A DNA stretch of 64,000 nt from assembly GCF_000367945.1 (NCBI RefSeq), contig NZ_KB849179.1:1803134-1867133 (forward strand). The letters are read 5' to 3'. This DNA is from Acinetobacter proteolyticus (lineage in GTDB: Bacteria; Pseudomonadota; Gammaproteobacteria; Pseudomonadales; Moraxellaceae). The first letter of the stretch is position 1. Each line of letters opens with the position of its first letter. The notes under the pieces are model-generated. The model searched no databases, was not told the DNA's origin, and was given only the letters and a program-made list of their open reading frames with translations. The translations under genes were made by a program, and so were the position numbers. Below are positions 1-9,359 of the stretch, in pieces.

Positions 1-865
1 GCGCGGACTGCAAAGCCAAATGTACCCGTTCCAATCGTTGCTCACGAATATATTCCACTGGAGTTTGCTGTAAATACTGGCTAAAGCCCTTTTGCAAAGT
101 TCGTACCGACACATCGCAATACTGACTTAAATCAGCGAGTGAAATGGCCTGCTGTACATGTTCCTGAATATATTGCTGTGCTCTTTTAATATAGCTTGGC
201 AGCAGTTGTTGCCGTTGGGCATTCAAGCGTTCAGTATAATTATTCGGAATTTTCAGTAAAATGAGCTCAATCAAATACTGGCTAAAACTGGCTGAAATAA
301 AGCTCCAGTTTTTAATATGATAATAGGCATGACACAGATAATTCAGTGTTTCAATGATCGCATCCATCCCTTCAGCACTACATGATAAAGAAGGATCAAA
401 ATGCAGGGGGTGCTGGCTGCGATATCCCAACATGTTAAACAATTGGGTTTCGATATCTTGTTGCGCCAGTTTTAAAATAATATTACGACAATGCTGGTTG
501 GTGACGATCTGCTGTCGCGTATGTGGATGAGTGACTGACATAATCCCCACAGATTGTACGATTTGTTGCTGATCGATTCCCACCTGACATTGCCCTTCCA
601 GCGTGATTCGAAATAAATAAAAGTCAGCACTATCTTCAATACTAATCATCACAGGTGCACTATATTTCAGATCGTACAGTGCACCACGGCCAAAACTAAA
701 ACCATTTAATCGAGTGTTTAAAGCTTGATGTGTCTCGACATCAAAACGATGTGGGCAGAGATAGTGACTGATTCGATCTTTAATGGTCTGATAATCATCG
801 GATTTAAATAACAACAAATCATCCAGATAATGCAGATGATCAACTTTCAACCCTGTTTGCATCAT
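1..865 (-). CDS. AraC-family transcriptional regulator, C-terminus cut by window edge
   Basis: About 288 residues are visible and the frame stays open to base 1. The last visible residues (QYLQQTPVEYIREQRLERV) are the second helix-turn-helix of an AraC DNA-binding domain, so only the extreme C-terminus is missing. The N-terminal part looks like the cupin-type sensing domain of AraC activators of aromatic or organic-acid catabolism. Two adjacent ATG codons (865 and 862) follow an AAAGGAG ribosome site. It lies just downstream of, and codirectional with, the MFS transporter gene, so it may control uptake of that transporter's substrate; this is inference. The effector is unknown. Confidence 0.85.
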   Translation of the reverse strand, partial: MMQTGLKVDHLHYLDDLLLFKSDDYQTIKDRISHYLCPHRFDVETHQALNTRLNGFSFGRGALYDLKYSAPVMISIEDSADFYLFRITLEGQCQVGIDQQQIVQSVGIMSVTHPHTRQQIVTNQHCRNIILKLAQQDIETQLFNMLGYRSQHPLHFDPSLSCSAEGMDAIIETLNYLCHAYYHIKNWSFISASFSQYLIELILLKIPNNYTERLNAQRQQLLPSYIKRAQQYIQEHVQQAISLADLSQYCDVSVRTLQKGFSQYLQQTPVEYIREQRLERVHLALQSA

Positions 866-902
866 TTCACTCCTTTGCGATGGATTGCACTGGCAAAGCA
901 CA

Positions 903-927
903 AAGCCCATTACAATGAATGGGCCTT
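903..927 (-). terminator. Hairpin downstream of MFS gene
   Basis: AAGCCCATT and AATGGGCCTT form a stem with a short loop between the MFS stop and the AraC start. On the minus strand it is followed by a broken T-rich stretch, so it is a plausible but not ideal Rho-independent terminator for the MFS gene. Confidence 0.5.
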
Positions 928-949
928 ACATCGTCCGTGTAACATCAAC

Positions 950-2293
950 TCAAGATGCATGCTCCTGCTGCATACTGTCACTAAATGCCTGACAGCCTTT
1001 TTTCAATAAGATAAAGGCCAATACACAAGAAATCGTACCCACAATCGACAGTGACATACCGACCATCAATGGATTTTCAAACACCTTATCGGTAATCAAA
1101 GCCACCAATGTAGTGCCAATTCCAACAGCAACCAGATTACTGATCAACAAGAATACCGCTGAGATTTGTGCGCGTAACTGGTTCGGTGCCAACATTTGCA
1201 TAGCAGTCGTTGAAATCGGCATCGGGAATGAAGCAAAGAACATCGCAGGTACGAGAAAAACCACTGATAGCCATAACTCATTCACTTGAGTAAAGATCAT
1301 GATTGGAATAATTAAGCCTACAATCCCAATCACGCCTGTAATCATCGGCGCATCTTTACGGCCCTTTTGAATAAACCAATCATTAAGCCAACCCGCACAA
1401 AATACGCCTAGAATATTCGCCACCAGTAACACACTACCTAGCATATAGCCTGCTTCAGTTGGCGTGAGACCAAACTTGCGCATATAGAAAGCAGGCGACC
1501 AACTGATCAGGCAATACAACGCCATCGCGTAAAAAGTAAAACCTAAATAATGACATTTGAAGGTGCGACCATGCTTTTTAATAAACTTGAATGCATCCTT
1601 CATACTGGTCTTTTCTACTTGCCCCTGTGCATTTAGACGCTGACCTTTACGTTGTGGTTCTCTCACAGTGAGTAAAACCAATAGACCAATAAAGACACCA
1701 GGTAACCCGACAATAATAAATGCTGCTTGCCATGCCTTAAGTGCACCAAAAACCGGAACCATAATGGTATCCATATTTTTGAGCAAACCAATCACATAGC
1801 CACCGACCAAAAAAGCGATCCCGCCACCGACAAAAGAACCAATTGAATACACCGCAACAGCGCGTCCAAGCTTATCCTTGCTAAACATATCGCTGAACAT
1901 TGAATAGGCTGCTGGAGACAAAGCGGCCTCACCGACACCCACCCCCATACGACTCAAAAATAGCTGAACAAAGTTCTTACTCAGACCACAAAATGCCGTT
2001 GCAATACTCCAAAATACCACCCCGATGGCAATAATTTTTGGACGGGAAAAACGATCTGCCAGATATGCCAATGGTAGGCCCATAAAGGCATAAAACAGGG
2101 AAAAGGCTAAACCATGTAATAAACTAAATTGCGTATCTGAAAGCCCGAGATCAGCTTTAATCGGCTCGATCATCAGTGCCAGTATTTGCCGATCAATAAA
2201 TGAAAAGATATAAGCCAACATGCACAGTAGTACCACATACCATGCATAGAGATTTGATTGAGCTTGTTTCGGCTCAGTAGATTGCGTATCCAT
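950..2293 (-). CDS. MFS transporter, Spinster-like / organic-anion type
   Basis: 447 residues with the usual twelve hydrophobic segments in the inner membrane. The first helix carries a DRQ motif (SFIDRQILALM). The loop between helices 2 and 3 has the MFS signature around LADRFSRP, and helix 5 has GEAALSPAAYSM, a pattern typical of the Spinster-like/proton symporter branch. A loop of about 40 residues rich in charged residues splits the two halves. The start is ATG after AAGGAAGCAAA. It is followed on the same strand by an AraC regulator. Substrates in this branch are often organic acids or aromatic acids, but nothing here identifies the substrate. Confidence 0.88.
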   Translation of the reverse strand: MDTQSTEPKQAQSNLYAWYVVLLCMLAYIFSFIDRQILALMIEPIKADLGLSDTQFSLLHGLAFSLFYAFMGLPLAYLADRFSRPKIIAIGVVFWSIATAFCGLSKNFVQLFLSRMGVGVGEAALSPAAYSMFSDMFSKDKLGRAVAVYSIGSFVGGGIAFLVGGYVIGLLKNMDTIMVPVFGALKAWQAAFIIVGLPGVFIGLLVLLTVREPQRKGQRLNAQGQVEKTSMKDAFKFIKKHGRTFKCHYLGFTFYAMALYCLISWSPAFYMRKFGLTPTEAGYMLGSVLLVANILGVFCAGWLNDWFIQKGRKDAPMITGVIGIVGLIIPIMIFTQVNELWLSVVFLVPAMFFASFPMPISTTAMQMLAPNQLRAQISAVFLLISNLVAVGIGTTLVALITDKVFENPLMVGMSLSIVGTISCVLAFILLKKGCQAFSDSMQQEHAS

Positions 2294-2662
2294 TTTGCTT
2301 CCTTGTCCATGCCATTTTTCTAATGCGTCTTCTTATTGGAGACAGTGTGACCAGAATCCGTTTCTGCGCTGTCTTCAATAAGGTAAATCATCCTTCTCTA
2401 TATTTATTATTTTTACATGGAATTTTCCATAATATTTCAGGTATAAAGTTATACCTTTTTTGCGATCTTCGCGACTTAAACGTTTGGATAAATGATTAAA
2501 GACTCACTTTTATGATTTAAATATTTGATATGATAAACTTTTTAAAATATGACATCAAAGTTTCCTAAATCGTGAAAAATACGGATCCTCTCTTTATTTT
2601 AAAATTATATTGAATTTTACATTTATTTTTGGTTTAAAATAAAGCGAGATACTCAATTTTCA
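2294..2662. other. Gene-free divergent promoter region
   Basis: AT-rich stretch between the divergently read MFS gene and the NTF2-like gene. It must hold both promoters, but I see no confident -35/-10 pair or operator dyad. Confidence 0.5.
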
Positions 2663-3067
2663 ATGGAAATGAATATGGCACTTATCAAAGAACACGCAAT
2701 CGAAAGCATTCATAGCATGCATGTCTTGATTGAAAAAATTTTTAGTGGCAAACATGCAGAACAAGACCTTGCCCTGCTGATCGACTATTTTGCAGATCAT
2801 TTTGAAATGGTCGGTGCGGCTGGAAAACGTATTTCACTCGAACAAGTGAAAGGTCTATTTGCCAATAATCAAGGCAAAATGCCAGATATCCAGATTGAAA
2901 TTTATGATGAACAAATCTTGATGCAAAAAGAAGATGCAATTGTTCTGACCTATACCGAAAAGCATACCAAAGATACAGGTATTTTGATTCGACGTTCATG
3001 CGCTTTAATTGAAGAAATTAACGGAAAAATGGTCTGGAGTTATTTGCAAGAAACATTTTTACCTTAA
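2663..3067 (+). CDS. NTF2-like / SnoaL-like small protein
   Basis: 134 residues with the alpha+beta pattern of the NTF2-like fold. An N-terminal helical half (HAIESIHSMHVLIEKIF, then LIDYFADHFEMVG) precedes alternating strands ending in a Trp-containing strand (GKMVWSYLQETFLP). Family members of this size (DUF4440/SnoaL-like) are cytoplasmic and either bind or isomerise small molecules; no catalytic residue can be assigned. Three in-frame ATGs (2663, 2669, 2675) crowd the start and none has a strong ribosome site. The gene is monocistronic, with a hairpin just downstream. Confidence 0.65.
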   Translation: MEMNMALIKEHAIESIHSMHVLIEKIFSGKHAEQDLALLIDYFADHFEMVGAAGKRISLEQVKGLFANNQGKMPDIQIEIYDEQILMQKEDAIVLTYTEKHTKDTGILIRRSCALIEEINGKMVWSYLQETFLP

Positions 3068-3431
3068 AGATTGAGCAAACCACATCAAAGCTCTTGTAAC
3101 AACAGGAGCTTTATTGCTGATTCAAGACCTCTCATTCAGCAACGATCATTCCTTTTTTAATCTCCAAAATTTCAATTGCATATCTCTCTGTATCGTACAG
3201 TCAGCGCTCTAATTTCACATCTACAAAACGCGAATGGATATACACTCAGATGATTTACATGAACTATAAATACTTAAGGCATTATTCCGCTAAAATCAAA
3301 ACTGTAAAGTGATGTTTCGGATTACTCCCATCAAAAACATATTTTCTCCTCAACTATGATATAGACTCGCTGCTCAGATTAAGCAAAATTAACTTAGTCA
3401 CTCAATAAAGAAAGACAGGATAAATCGTTTT
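3068..3431. other. Gene-free stretch with a terminator-like hairpin
   Basis: Apart from the hairpin at 3087-3112 nothing is supported. AT-rich bases after about 3350 presumably contain the promoter of the zinc-ribbon gene at 3432. Confidence 0.5.
3087..3112 (+). terminator. Hairpin terminator after NTF2-like gene
   Basis: AAAGCTC ... GAGCTTT with an inner TTGT/ACAA pairing forms a compact stem-loop 20 nt past the stop codon. The following T-tract is short, so this is a moderate call. Confidence 0.55.
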
Positions 3432-3791
3432 ATGGAAAAACCTATCGAATGCCCTAAATGTGGTTCAACAGAAATTGAAACCCGTAATCATGACAAATTA
3501 TTGAGAACTACAGGCGGTGTATTACTGACAGCCGCAGGTACGACTGCGGGCACAGTCGGTGGTGCTGCAGGTGGTGCATCCATTGGTGCAGCAATTGGTA
3601 CGGTTGCTGGCCCTTTAGGTGTGATTGTCGGTGGTACGGTAGGCACTTTTGTCGGTGCAATTAGTGCAGGAATCACGGGTGGTGTAGTTGGCAATATATT
3701 TGGGAAAAAAGCGGGTATCATGGTCGACAAGAATATTTTTCAGGACTATCGCTGTCTGAAATGCAAATATCGTTTTAAACAAAAGAAATAA
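3432..3791 (+). CDS. Split zinc-ribbon protein enclosing a glycine-zipper membrane segment
   Basis: 119 residues. The N-terminus has CPKCG (residues 8-12) and the C-terminus has CLKCK near residue 110, giving the four cysteines of a zinc ribbon. Between them lie about 65 residues of Gly/Ala/Thr-rich sequence with repeated GxxxG spacing, the pattern of glycine-zipper segments that pack as membrane helical hairpins. The two halves of the ribbon could meet on the same side of the membrane if the insert forms a hairpin; that is inference. Start: ATG after an AT-rich leader, without a strong ribosome site. Function unknown; neighbours give no clue. Confidence 0.75.
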   Translation: MEKPIECPKCGSTEIETRNHDKLLRTTGGVLLTAAGTTAGTVGGAAGGASIGAAIGTVAGPLGVIVGGTVGTFVGAISAGITGGVVGNIFGKKAGIMVDKNIFQDYRCLKCKYRFKQKK

Positions 3792-3924
3792 ACCTAACCC
3801 TTTTCAAAATCAGGTCTGGAAAATACGTTTTTTCAGATCCTTTCTCAAAATCTCAATACATCATTTTCCTTCATCAGAATCGCTTCAAATATACAAAATC
3901 GATTGAGCAACTATTTATGAGATC

Positions 3925-3998
3925 AAAAAAAATCCCAGACTCTTGGGGAAGAGAATGGGACTACGATATCAACTATCGCTAATAATGCTATTTATATC
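3925..3998 (-). ncRNA. Candidate small RNA, about 75 nt
   Basis: On the minus strand a strong Rho-independent terminator is present: TCCCA and CTCTT arms close on AAGAG and TGGGA (3933-3960), followed by eight T (3925-3932). No minus-strand gene lies upstream that would need it, because the hydrolase at 4192 is on the plus strand. A promoter-like pair, TTGTGA / TATTAA with a 17-nt spacer, sits at 4005-4033 and would start a transcript near 3998. The product would be a short AU-rich leader plus the terminator hairpin, the architecture of a trans-acting sRNA. No known family is recognised. Confidence 0.4.
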
Positions 3999-4004
3999 AC
4001 AACC

Positions 4005-4033
4005 TTAATATAAAAACACATACTGAGTCACAA
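4005..4033 (-). promoter_or_regulatory. Candidate sigma-70 promoter of the small RNA
   Basis: On the minus strand, -35 TTGTGA (4033-4028), a 17-nt spacer and -10 TATTAA (4010-4005). It points at the terminator hairpin at 3933-3960 and has no downstream minus-strand reading frame. Confidence 0.4.
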
Positions 4034-4191
4034 AAATAATACATAACTGTCTACCCACCCTTATATTCTTTAGTTCTTAAAAATTATCCTTTTATTTTGG
4101 CGCAAAATATCAAGTAACATGGCGGTTTAGATCAAGCCGACCCAGCAATTTTTCTTGAAGATAGAACGATTCCCAAAGCAAGGAATTCGTC

Positions 4192-5118
4192 ATGAATAAA
4201 AAAATCAACCCGCCAGCACTTCCGCTTGATATTCAGTTTGATTCAGGTGGTATCCAATGCAGTGCTTATCTATATCGTCCTGATAACCAAATCCCTTCAC
4301 CGATTATCGTTATGGCACATGGTCTGGGTGGCACACGTAAAATGCGTTTGACCGCCTTTGCTGAACGTTTTGTGGCTGCTGGATATGCCTGTCTGGTTTT
4401 TGATTATCGCCATTTTGGTGACAGTGAAGGCTATCCTAGACAATTGTTGGATATTGACCTTCAACTAGAGGACTGGCAGGCAGCGATCAACTTCGCTCAG
4501 CAATTATCCAATATCGATCCAAGCAAAATTATTCTTTGGGGTTCTTCTTTTTCTGGAGGGCATGTACTCGCCACAGCAGCCAACAATCCAAATATCCGTG
4601 CTGTGATTTCGCAATGCCCCTTCACCGATGGCCTCGCGTCTAGTCTGGTTATGCGTCCGCTGACTTCATTCAAACTCACGACTTTGGCACTGCGCGACCG
4701 TATCGGTGCAGCCTTCGGGCATGCTCCCCTCATGGTTGCCCTCTCTGCTGCTCCAGGCGAAACAGCTTTAATGAATGCTCATGACGCCCATTCGGGCTCC
4801 TCAGCATTGAGTCAATATGATCCAGATTATAAGAATTATGTAGCGGCTCGCTTTGCACTGGATATTATCCGTTATTTCCCCGGTCACCAAACACCCAAAA
4901 TCCAAGCACCCGTTCTTTTCTGTGTCTGCGAGGATGATAGTGTTGCGCCGTCAAAAGCCACCTTACGCCACGCCAATCGAACCCCGCACAAAGAAATTAA
5001 ACGCTATGACTATGGCCATTTCGACATTTATCTCGGTGCCGCCTTTGAACATGTTATTCAGGATCAAATTGACTTCCTTAAACGCATCGTTCCAGTTCCC
5101 CACTCAACCCTAGGATAG
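4192..5118 (+). CDS. Alpha/beta hydrolase
   Basis: 308 residues, single alpha/beta-hydrolase domain, no signal peptide. The oxyanion segment is MAHGLGG (41-47). The strand-5 elbow is GSSFSGG with Ser119 as likely nucleophile, a GxSxS rather than classical GxSxG elbow. The acid is probably in CEDDSVAP and the catalytic His in YGHFDIY near the C-terminus. Such proteins hydrolyse small esters, thioesters or C-C bonds. The start is ATG after AAGGAATTCGTC. An SDR gene follows after 11 nt with its own AGGAG site, so the two probably form an operon acting on the same ester or hydroxy compound; substrate unknown. Confidence 0.85.
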   Translation: MNKKINPPALPLDIQFDSGGIQCSAYLYRPDNQIPSPIIVMAHGLGGTRKMRLTAFAERFVAAGYACLVFDYRHFGDSEGYPRQLLDIDLQLEDWQAAINFAQQLSNIDPSKIILWGSSFSGGHVLATAANNPNIRAVISQCPFTDGLASSLVMRPLTSFKLTTLALRDRIGAAFGHAPLMVALSAAPGETALMNAHDAHSGSSALSQYDPDYKNYVAARFALDIIRYFPGHQTPKIQAPVLFCVCEDDSVAPSKATLRHANRTPHKEIKRYDYGHFDIYLGAAFEHVIQDQIDFLKRIVPVPHSTLG

Positions 5119-5129
5119 GAGCAATAATA

Positions 5130-5966
5130 ATGGCGAAATATAATTTAAAAGATAAAGTTGTGGTGATCACAGGTTCAACAGGTGGTCTAGGAAGCGCCGT
5201 AGCCAAAGCCTTAAGTCTTAAAGGTGCAAAACTCGCCTTGCTCGATTTAAATGCAGAACTCACCGAACAACAAGCCAATGCCTTAGGTGGGTCTAAGTTA
5301 GCCGCAGGCTGGTCTGTCGATGTCCGTTCACTGGCAAGTCTGGAGCAGGCCATGCGTCATGTGGTTGAGCACTTTGGTAAAATTGATGTGGTGATTGCCA
5401 ATGCGGGCATCGGTTCGCCCGAATCTCTGCAACATATGGCTCCTGAGACTTTTGAACGGACCGTTGATATCAATCTGGTTGGAGTATTCCGCACGTTTCG
5501 TGCTGCAATTCCTTACGTTAAACAAACTCAAGGATATTTATTGGCGATTTCCTCAATGGCTGCATTTGTCCATTCGCCTTTAAATACGCATTACACGTCA
5601 AGCAAAGCTGGGGTCTGGGCCTTATGTGATAGCCTGCGTCTGGAATTAAAAGCTGACAAGATTGGCGTAGGGAGCTTTCATCCAACGTTCTTTCAGACCC
5701 CGCTGATGGATGCGGTTCAAGCCAATCCAGCCGGTAAAGCGGTATGGAATGGCAATAGGGGGATCTGGAAATACGTGCCGATTGAGACCGTTGTGGCAGA
5801 CTTGGTCACAGGCATTGAACAACGCAAAAGCCTGATTATCGTTCCAAAGAATAATAAGCTGGTTGCATTGGCACCAGGTTTATTGCGTCAGTTGGTTGAG
5901 TGGATCGGATTCAATCGCAAAGGGCTTGAACAGACCATGCAATTGTCCGAACGGAAAAAAGAATAA
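5130..5966 (+). CDS. Short-chain dehydrogenase/reductase
   Basis: 278 residues, classical SDR. The cofactor loop is TGSTGGLGS (TGxxxGxG) near residue 12, the NAG motif is in IANAGIG, the catalytic Ser is in ISSMAAF, and YTSSKAG supplies Tyr and Lys. An oxidoreductase on a hydroxyl/keto group with NAD(P) is expected. The C-terminal 30 residues are basic and hydrophobic, so peripheral membrane contact is possible. Ribosome site GGAGCAATAATA precedes the ATG. It is cotranscribed with the hydrolase and convergent with the AraC gene, whose stop is 3 nt away. Confidence 0.9.
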   Translation: MAKYNLKDKVVVITGSTGGLGSAVAKALSLKGAKLALLDLNAELTEQQANALGGSKLAAGWSVDVRSLASLEQAMRHVVEHFGKIDVVIANAGIGSPESLQHMAPETFERTVDINLVGVFRTFRAAIPYVKQTQGYLLAISSMAAFVHSPLNTHYTSSKAGVWALCDSLRLELKADKIGVGSFHPTFFQTPLMDAVQANPAGKAVWNGNRGIWKYVPIETVVADLVTGIEQRKSLIIVPKNNKLVALAPGLLRQLVEWIGFNRKGLEQTMQLSERKKE

Positions 5967-5969
5967 ATA

Positions 5970-7001
5970 TTAAATGATAGTCTGAATCTGTAAGTCGTCC
6001 CGATATTGTTGGGGCGACTGACCGGACCACTGTTTGAATGCGCGGGTAAAAGGACTATGCTCTGAATAACCGAGTAGCAATGCAATGTCGATAACGTGCA
6101 GTCTTGGGTCTCTTAGATAGGATTTAGCCAACTCATAACGCACCAGATTTAGTTCTTTTCGAAAATTGGTGCCGACTTCAATTAAACGGCGTTGTAATGT
6201 ACGACGTGATAGATACAGTCGCTGTGACAGTTGCGCAATATCTGGTTCACCTTGATGAAGTAAATAAGCGATTTGTTTGCGCACCAGTTCTACAATTTCT
6301 TCAACCTGAGGTAAATTGGCCAGTTGCTGATCAGCATGTTTATCCAGAATTGCCACTAAAGCCACATCAGGGCTTTTTAAAGGCAGCTTTAACATCTCCA
6401 GATCAAAACGGATCAGTGGAACTGGCTGCTCAAACAGAACTGGGCAACCAAAATAGGCTTCATAAGGTGTAATGTCTGCAGGCTGCTCATGGATAAAATG
6501 TACCGCTTGTAAGGTATCTTTACCACGAATCAAACTACGGCCAAACTGCACCATTACAGTACGGCCCGTTTCATCCACCAGTCCACCTGCTTGATATTCT
6601 TCAATATCCCAGCTCAACTCAACACAGTCTGATAATATTTGAATTTGGGCAGGCACCACATCAAAAATAAGTCGCTGATAGCGCTCGAAGCGCTGTATCG
6701 CAGAAAAGAAATTGTCACAGGCAGACAATACTGCACCTAAAATTCCGAGATGCCTTGCGCTAATGGTTTGCCCGACATGCAAACCAATTAAAGGATCATT
6801 AAGATAGCTTTTAGCAATATTAAGCAGGGATTCCCAATGTTCAATCGCCACTCCAGCGAATGCATTCGGATCAGGTACAGGCCAAGCTTCACCCAATATC
6901 TGCTCAGGATCATGTCCTTGTGCTTCCAGATATTCAAATAATAATTGAACATAAGTTTCTGGAATCATTCTTCGATGTAATGGCTTCGCCAATCCCTGCA
7001 T
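5970..7001 (-). CDS. AraC-family regulator with arabinose-binding-like sensor domain
   Basis: The first ~200 residues match the PF12625-type sensor of OruR/ArgR-like AraC proteins (IPETYVQLLFEYLEAQG; HLGILGAVLSACDN; AYFGCPVLFEQP). The last ~100 carry the two helix-turn-helices (DIAQLSQRLYLSRRTLQRRL and DIALLLGYSEHSPFTRAFKQW). The start is uncertain: a TTG at 7046 gives 358 residues, while ATGs at 7001 and 6968 give proteins starting MQGLAK or MIPETY, closer to the family start. It converges on the hydrolase-SDR pair and is their likely regulator by position. A second protein of the same architecture lies at 54788. Confidence 0.88.
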   Translation of the reverse strand: MQGLAKPLHRRMIPETYVQLLFEYLEAQGHDPEQILGEAWPVPDPNAFAGVAIEHWESLLNIAKSYLNDPLIGLHVGQTISARHLGILGAVLSACDNFFSAIQRFERYQRLIFDVVPAQIQILSDCVELSWDIEEYQAGGLVDETGRTVMVQFGRSLIRGKDTLQAVHFIHEQPADITPYEAYFGCPVLFEQPVPLIRFDLEMLKLPLKSPDVALVAILDKHADQQLANLPQVEEIVELVRKQIAYLLHQGEPDIAQLSQRLYLSRRTLQRRLIEVGTNFRKELNLVRYELAKSYLRDPRLHVIDIALLLGYSEHSPFTRAFKQWSGQSPQQYRDDLQIQTII

Positions 7002-7163
7002 CTCTTGTCGTTTTAGTGTGGCGTAAAGTATCAAGTAGTTGCTCAAAGACTGTCAAGCTGAATCAAAGCCATTGATAAAAGTTAAGAAATCATTCATGCC
7101 CTCTCAATCTGTTTAAAGAATGAAAATAAACCTGAGGTCCATCATCCATCAGCAAATGCAGGA

Positions 7164-8531
7164 TTACTGTATTCCGCTTCCCTTTGGCACTTGCATGGGA
7201 CTTTCATAGGTGGTTTGAGCAATCGGTGACACTCGCCAAATCACATCCCCAACATCGTCAGCCACCAATAGCGCACCTGAAAAATCTATGGCAACCCCAA
7301 CAGGTCGGCCATAGGCTTGGTCTTTATCACTTAAAAAGCCCGTCAACACATCTTGTGGTTCTCCAGCAGGTTGACCACTTCTAAACGGTACAAAAATCAC
7401 CTTATAGCCACTATGCGGTTTACGATTCCATGAACCATGCTGACCAATGAATGCACCACCTCGATATTGCGGCATTAATTCCGTTGCATAAAAAGCCAAA
7501 CCTAAAGATGCAGTATGATTTCCCAAGGCATAATCAGGTTTAAGCGCACGAGCGACCATCTCGGGATTTTGTGGTTTTACCCGTGTGTCGAGATGTTGAC
7601 CATAATAACTATACGGCCAACCATAAAATGCGCCATCTTTCACCGAGGTCATATAGTCAGGCACTAAATCACTGCCTAATTCATCACGCTCATTCACCAC
7701 TGTCCAAAGTTGACCACCTTGAGGCTGCCAGCCCATGCCATTCGGGTTTCTGAGCCCTGTCGCAAAAGGCCGTGCTTTGCCTGAGACAATATCAAACTCC
7801 ATAATTTGCGCTCGACCAGTTTCTTGATCTAAGCCATTTTCAGCCGCATTACTATTGGAGCCGACCGTAATGTAGAGCTTTGTCCCTGCAGGGTTTGCAA
7901 TTACATTCTTGGTCCAATGATGATTGAGTCTGCCCGCAGGTAGGTCCAAAACTTTGCTGCCCTGTGCCGTAATTTTCGTTGCTCCTTCTTGATAAGGATA
8001 ACGCATGAGTGCATCCGTATTAGCCACGTAAAGCGTATTACCAACCAAAGCCATACCAAAGGGCGAATTTAGATTTTCCAAAAAAATGCTATTTTTATCT
8101 GCAATCCCATCGCCATTGGTATCACGCAATAAACGTATCCGATTGGCACTCGGAAATGATGCCCCTGCGCGTTGCATCACCATTTTCATAATCCTTCCAC
8201 GGATACCTTTAGTATCCTCTGGCTTAGGAGGTGCATCGGTTTCAGCCACTAACACATCGCCATTTGGTAACACATAAAGCCAACGTGGATGATCAAGTCC
8301 TTGGGCAAAAGGCTGAACTTTTAAACCTTGTGCAGGCGTAGGCATCCTACCTTTAGGCCAGCCTTTTGCTGGGGCAATATTAACGGTAGGGATTAAACTC
8401 GACTGCGGTTTCGGCAATATCGGTTGAGAACCATAACTGGCGGTAATCGGATATTGAGATGAGGTTGTACAACCTGAGATCATCAGCACAATACTGGAAC
8501 CAAGAATAGAATAGATAAATCGAATCAACAT
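7164..8531 (-). CDS. PQQ-type sorbosone/glucose dehydrogenase-like lipoprotein
   Basis: 455 residues. A signal peptide ends in a lipobox (MISGCTTSS), so the mature protein is probably a lipoprotein facing the periplasm. The body is a six-bladed propeller of the sorbosone-dehydrogenase family: [33 protein letters not shown], and [15 protein letters not shown] with the conserved GSWNR core. Family members oxidise aldoses or sorbosone using PQQ, but many homologues have no tested activity. Start: ATG behind AGGAAGATTCATT. It stands alone between the AraC gene and the divergent GNAT gene. Confidence 0.85.
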   Translation of the reverse strand: MLIRFIYSILGSSIVLMISGCTTSSQYPITASYGSQPILPKPQSSLIPTVNIAPAKGWPKGRMPTPAQGLKVQPFAQGLDHPRWLYVLPNGDVLVAETDAPPKPEDTKGIRGRIMKMVMQRAGASFPSANRIRLLRDTNGDGIADKNSIFLENLNSPFGMALVGNTLYVANTDALMRYPYQEGATKITAQGSKVLDLPAGRLNHHWTKNVIANPAGTKLYITVGSNSNAAENGLDQETGRAQIMEFDIVSGKARPFATGLRNPNGMGWQPQGGQLWTVVNERDELGSDLVPDYMTSVKDGAFYGWPYSYYGQHLDTRVKPQNPEMVARALKPDYALGNHTASLGLAFYATELMPQYRGGAFIGQHGSWNRKPHSGYKVIFVPFRSGQPAGEPQDVLTGFLSDKDQAYGRPVGVAIDFSGALLVADDVGDVIWRVSPIAQTTYESPMQVPKGSGIQ

Positions 8532-8696
8532 AATGAATCTTCCTGTTTATTTTTATCACTCTCACCAGAATAATTCGATGTATGATAGAGAAATAGCGCA
8601 TTTAATTAACAGATTGTCTCTAATGTAAATCAACAGTGAGATGTAGCTTCACTACTCCCCCTTAATTTATCATCATCAGATGATAGAGGAAAAAAT

Positions 8697-9227
8697 ATCA
8701 ATATTATTTTAAGACCATTGCAATATGCAGAAATCGACCTGATCTGGCAACAGATTAGTCGACGTGAACTCATCACGCAAAACTATGTAAAACAGTCCTT
8801 ACAATTAGAAGACTGTTTCTATGATGTACAGCAATGGGATGATGACCATCTACACGATGACCCGCCCAAATTAAAACAGCTATATCAGCAGAAAGCTGAG
8901 TTTACTGGTGCCTTTGATTCAAAGGAAAAACTACTGGGGATCTCTGTAGTGTCAAGTCAAATCATTCAAGATTATCCTGATGCTAAACTTTTGCATTATT
9001 TTTATGTCGATGCCGATCATCAAGGTCAAGGGATTGGTACAAAGCTCATGCAAGCAGCCAAAATATCTGCGAGCAGATTAGGGGCAAAATCTCTGTATAT
9101 TTCAGCTACACCGAGCAAAAGAACCGTCGATTTTTATTTAAAGCACGGCGCTCAACTTTTAGACCATCCAGATCAACAATTATGGCAATTGGAGCCTGAA
9201 GATATTCATTTGCTTTGTGAACTTTAA
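8697..9227 (+). CDS. GNAT-family N-acetyltransferase, apparently starting at ATC
   Basis: About 176 residues from the proposed start. The GNAT core is clear: HYFYVDADHQGQGIGTKLMQ holds strand 4 and the acetyl-CoA pyrophosphate loop (QGQGIGT), followed by ARLGAKSLYISATPSKRTVDFYLKHGAQ. It should acetylate a small amine or protein N-terminus in the cytoplasm. No ATG or GTG lies at the 5' end. The frame is open upstream, and an AGAGGA site (8685-8690) lies 6 nt before ATC AAT ATT ATT TTA AGA, whose translation (xNIILRPLQ) is a typical GNAT first strand. Either ATC is the start or a G-to-C change destroyed an ATG. TTG at 8718 is the next candidate but would remove the first strand. Confidence 0.75.
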   Translation: MNIILRPLQYAEIDLIWQQISRRELITQNYVKQSLQLEDCFYDVQQWDDDHLHDDPPKLKQLYQQKAEFTGAFDSKEKLLGISVVSSQIIQDYPDAKLLHYFYVDADHQGQGIGTKLMQAAKISASRLGAKSLYISATPSKRTVDFYLKHGAQLLDHPDQQLWQLEPEDIHLLCEL

Positions 9228-9359
9228 GATTCAAACCCATTAGAAGTCAGCTATCATTAAAATATTACTAGAAGCTCTAACCCGAATAATCGCGTTTTTC
9301 ATTATCATAATATCGTCCTGCTTTATTGTTATTCTAAATGAATTCGATAATGATCAATC

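Larger units (their letters stand above)
3792..4191. other. Gene-free stretch containing a candidate minus-strand small RNA
   Basis: No protein-coding frame is supported here. The stretch has an imperfect hairpin near 3815-3840 that may end transcription of the zinc-ribbon gene, and a complete minus-strand promoter-hairpin-T8 arrangement described separately. Confidence 0.6.
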
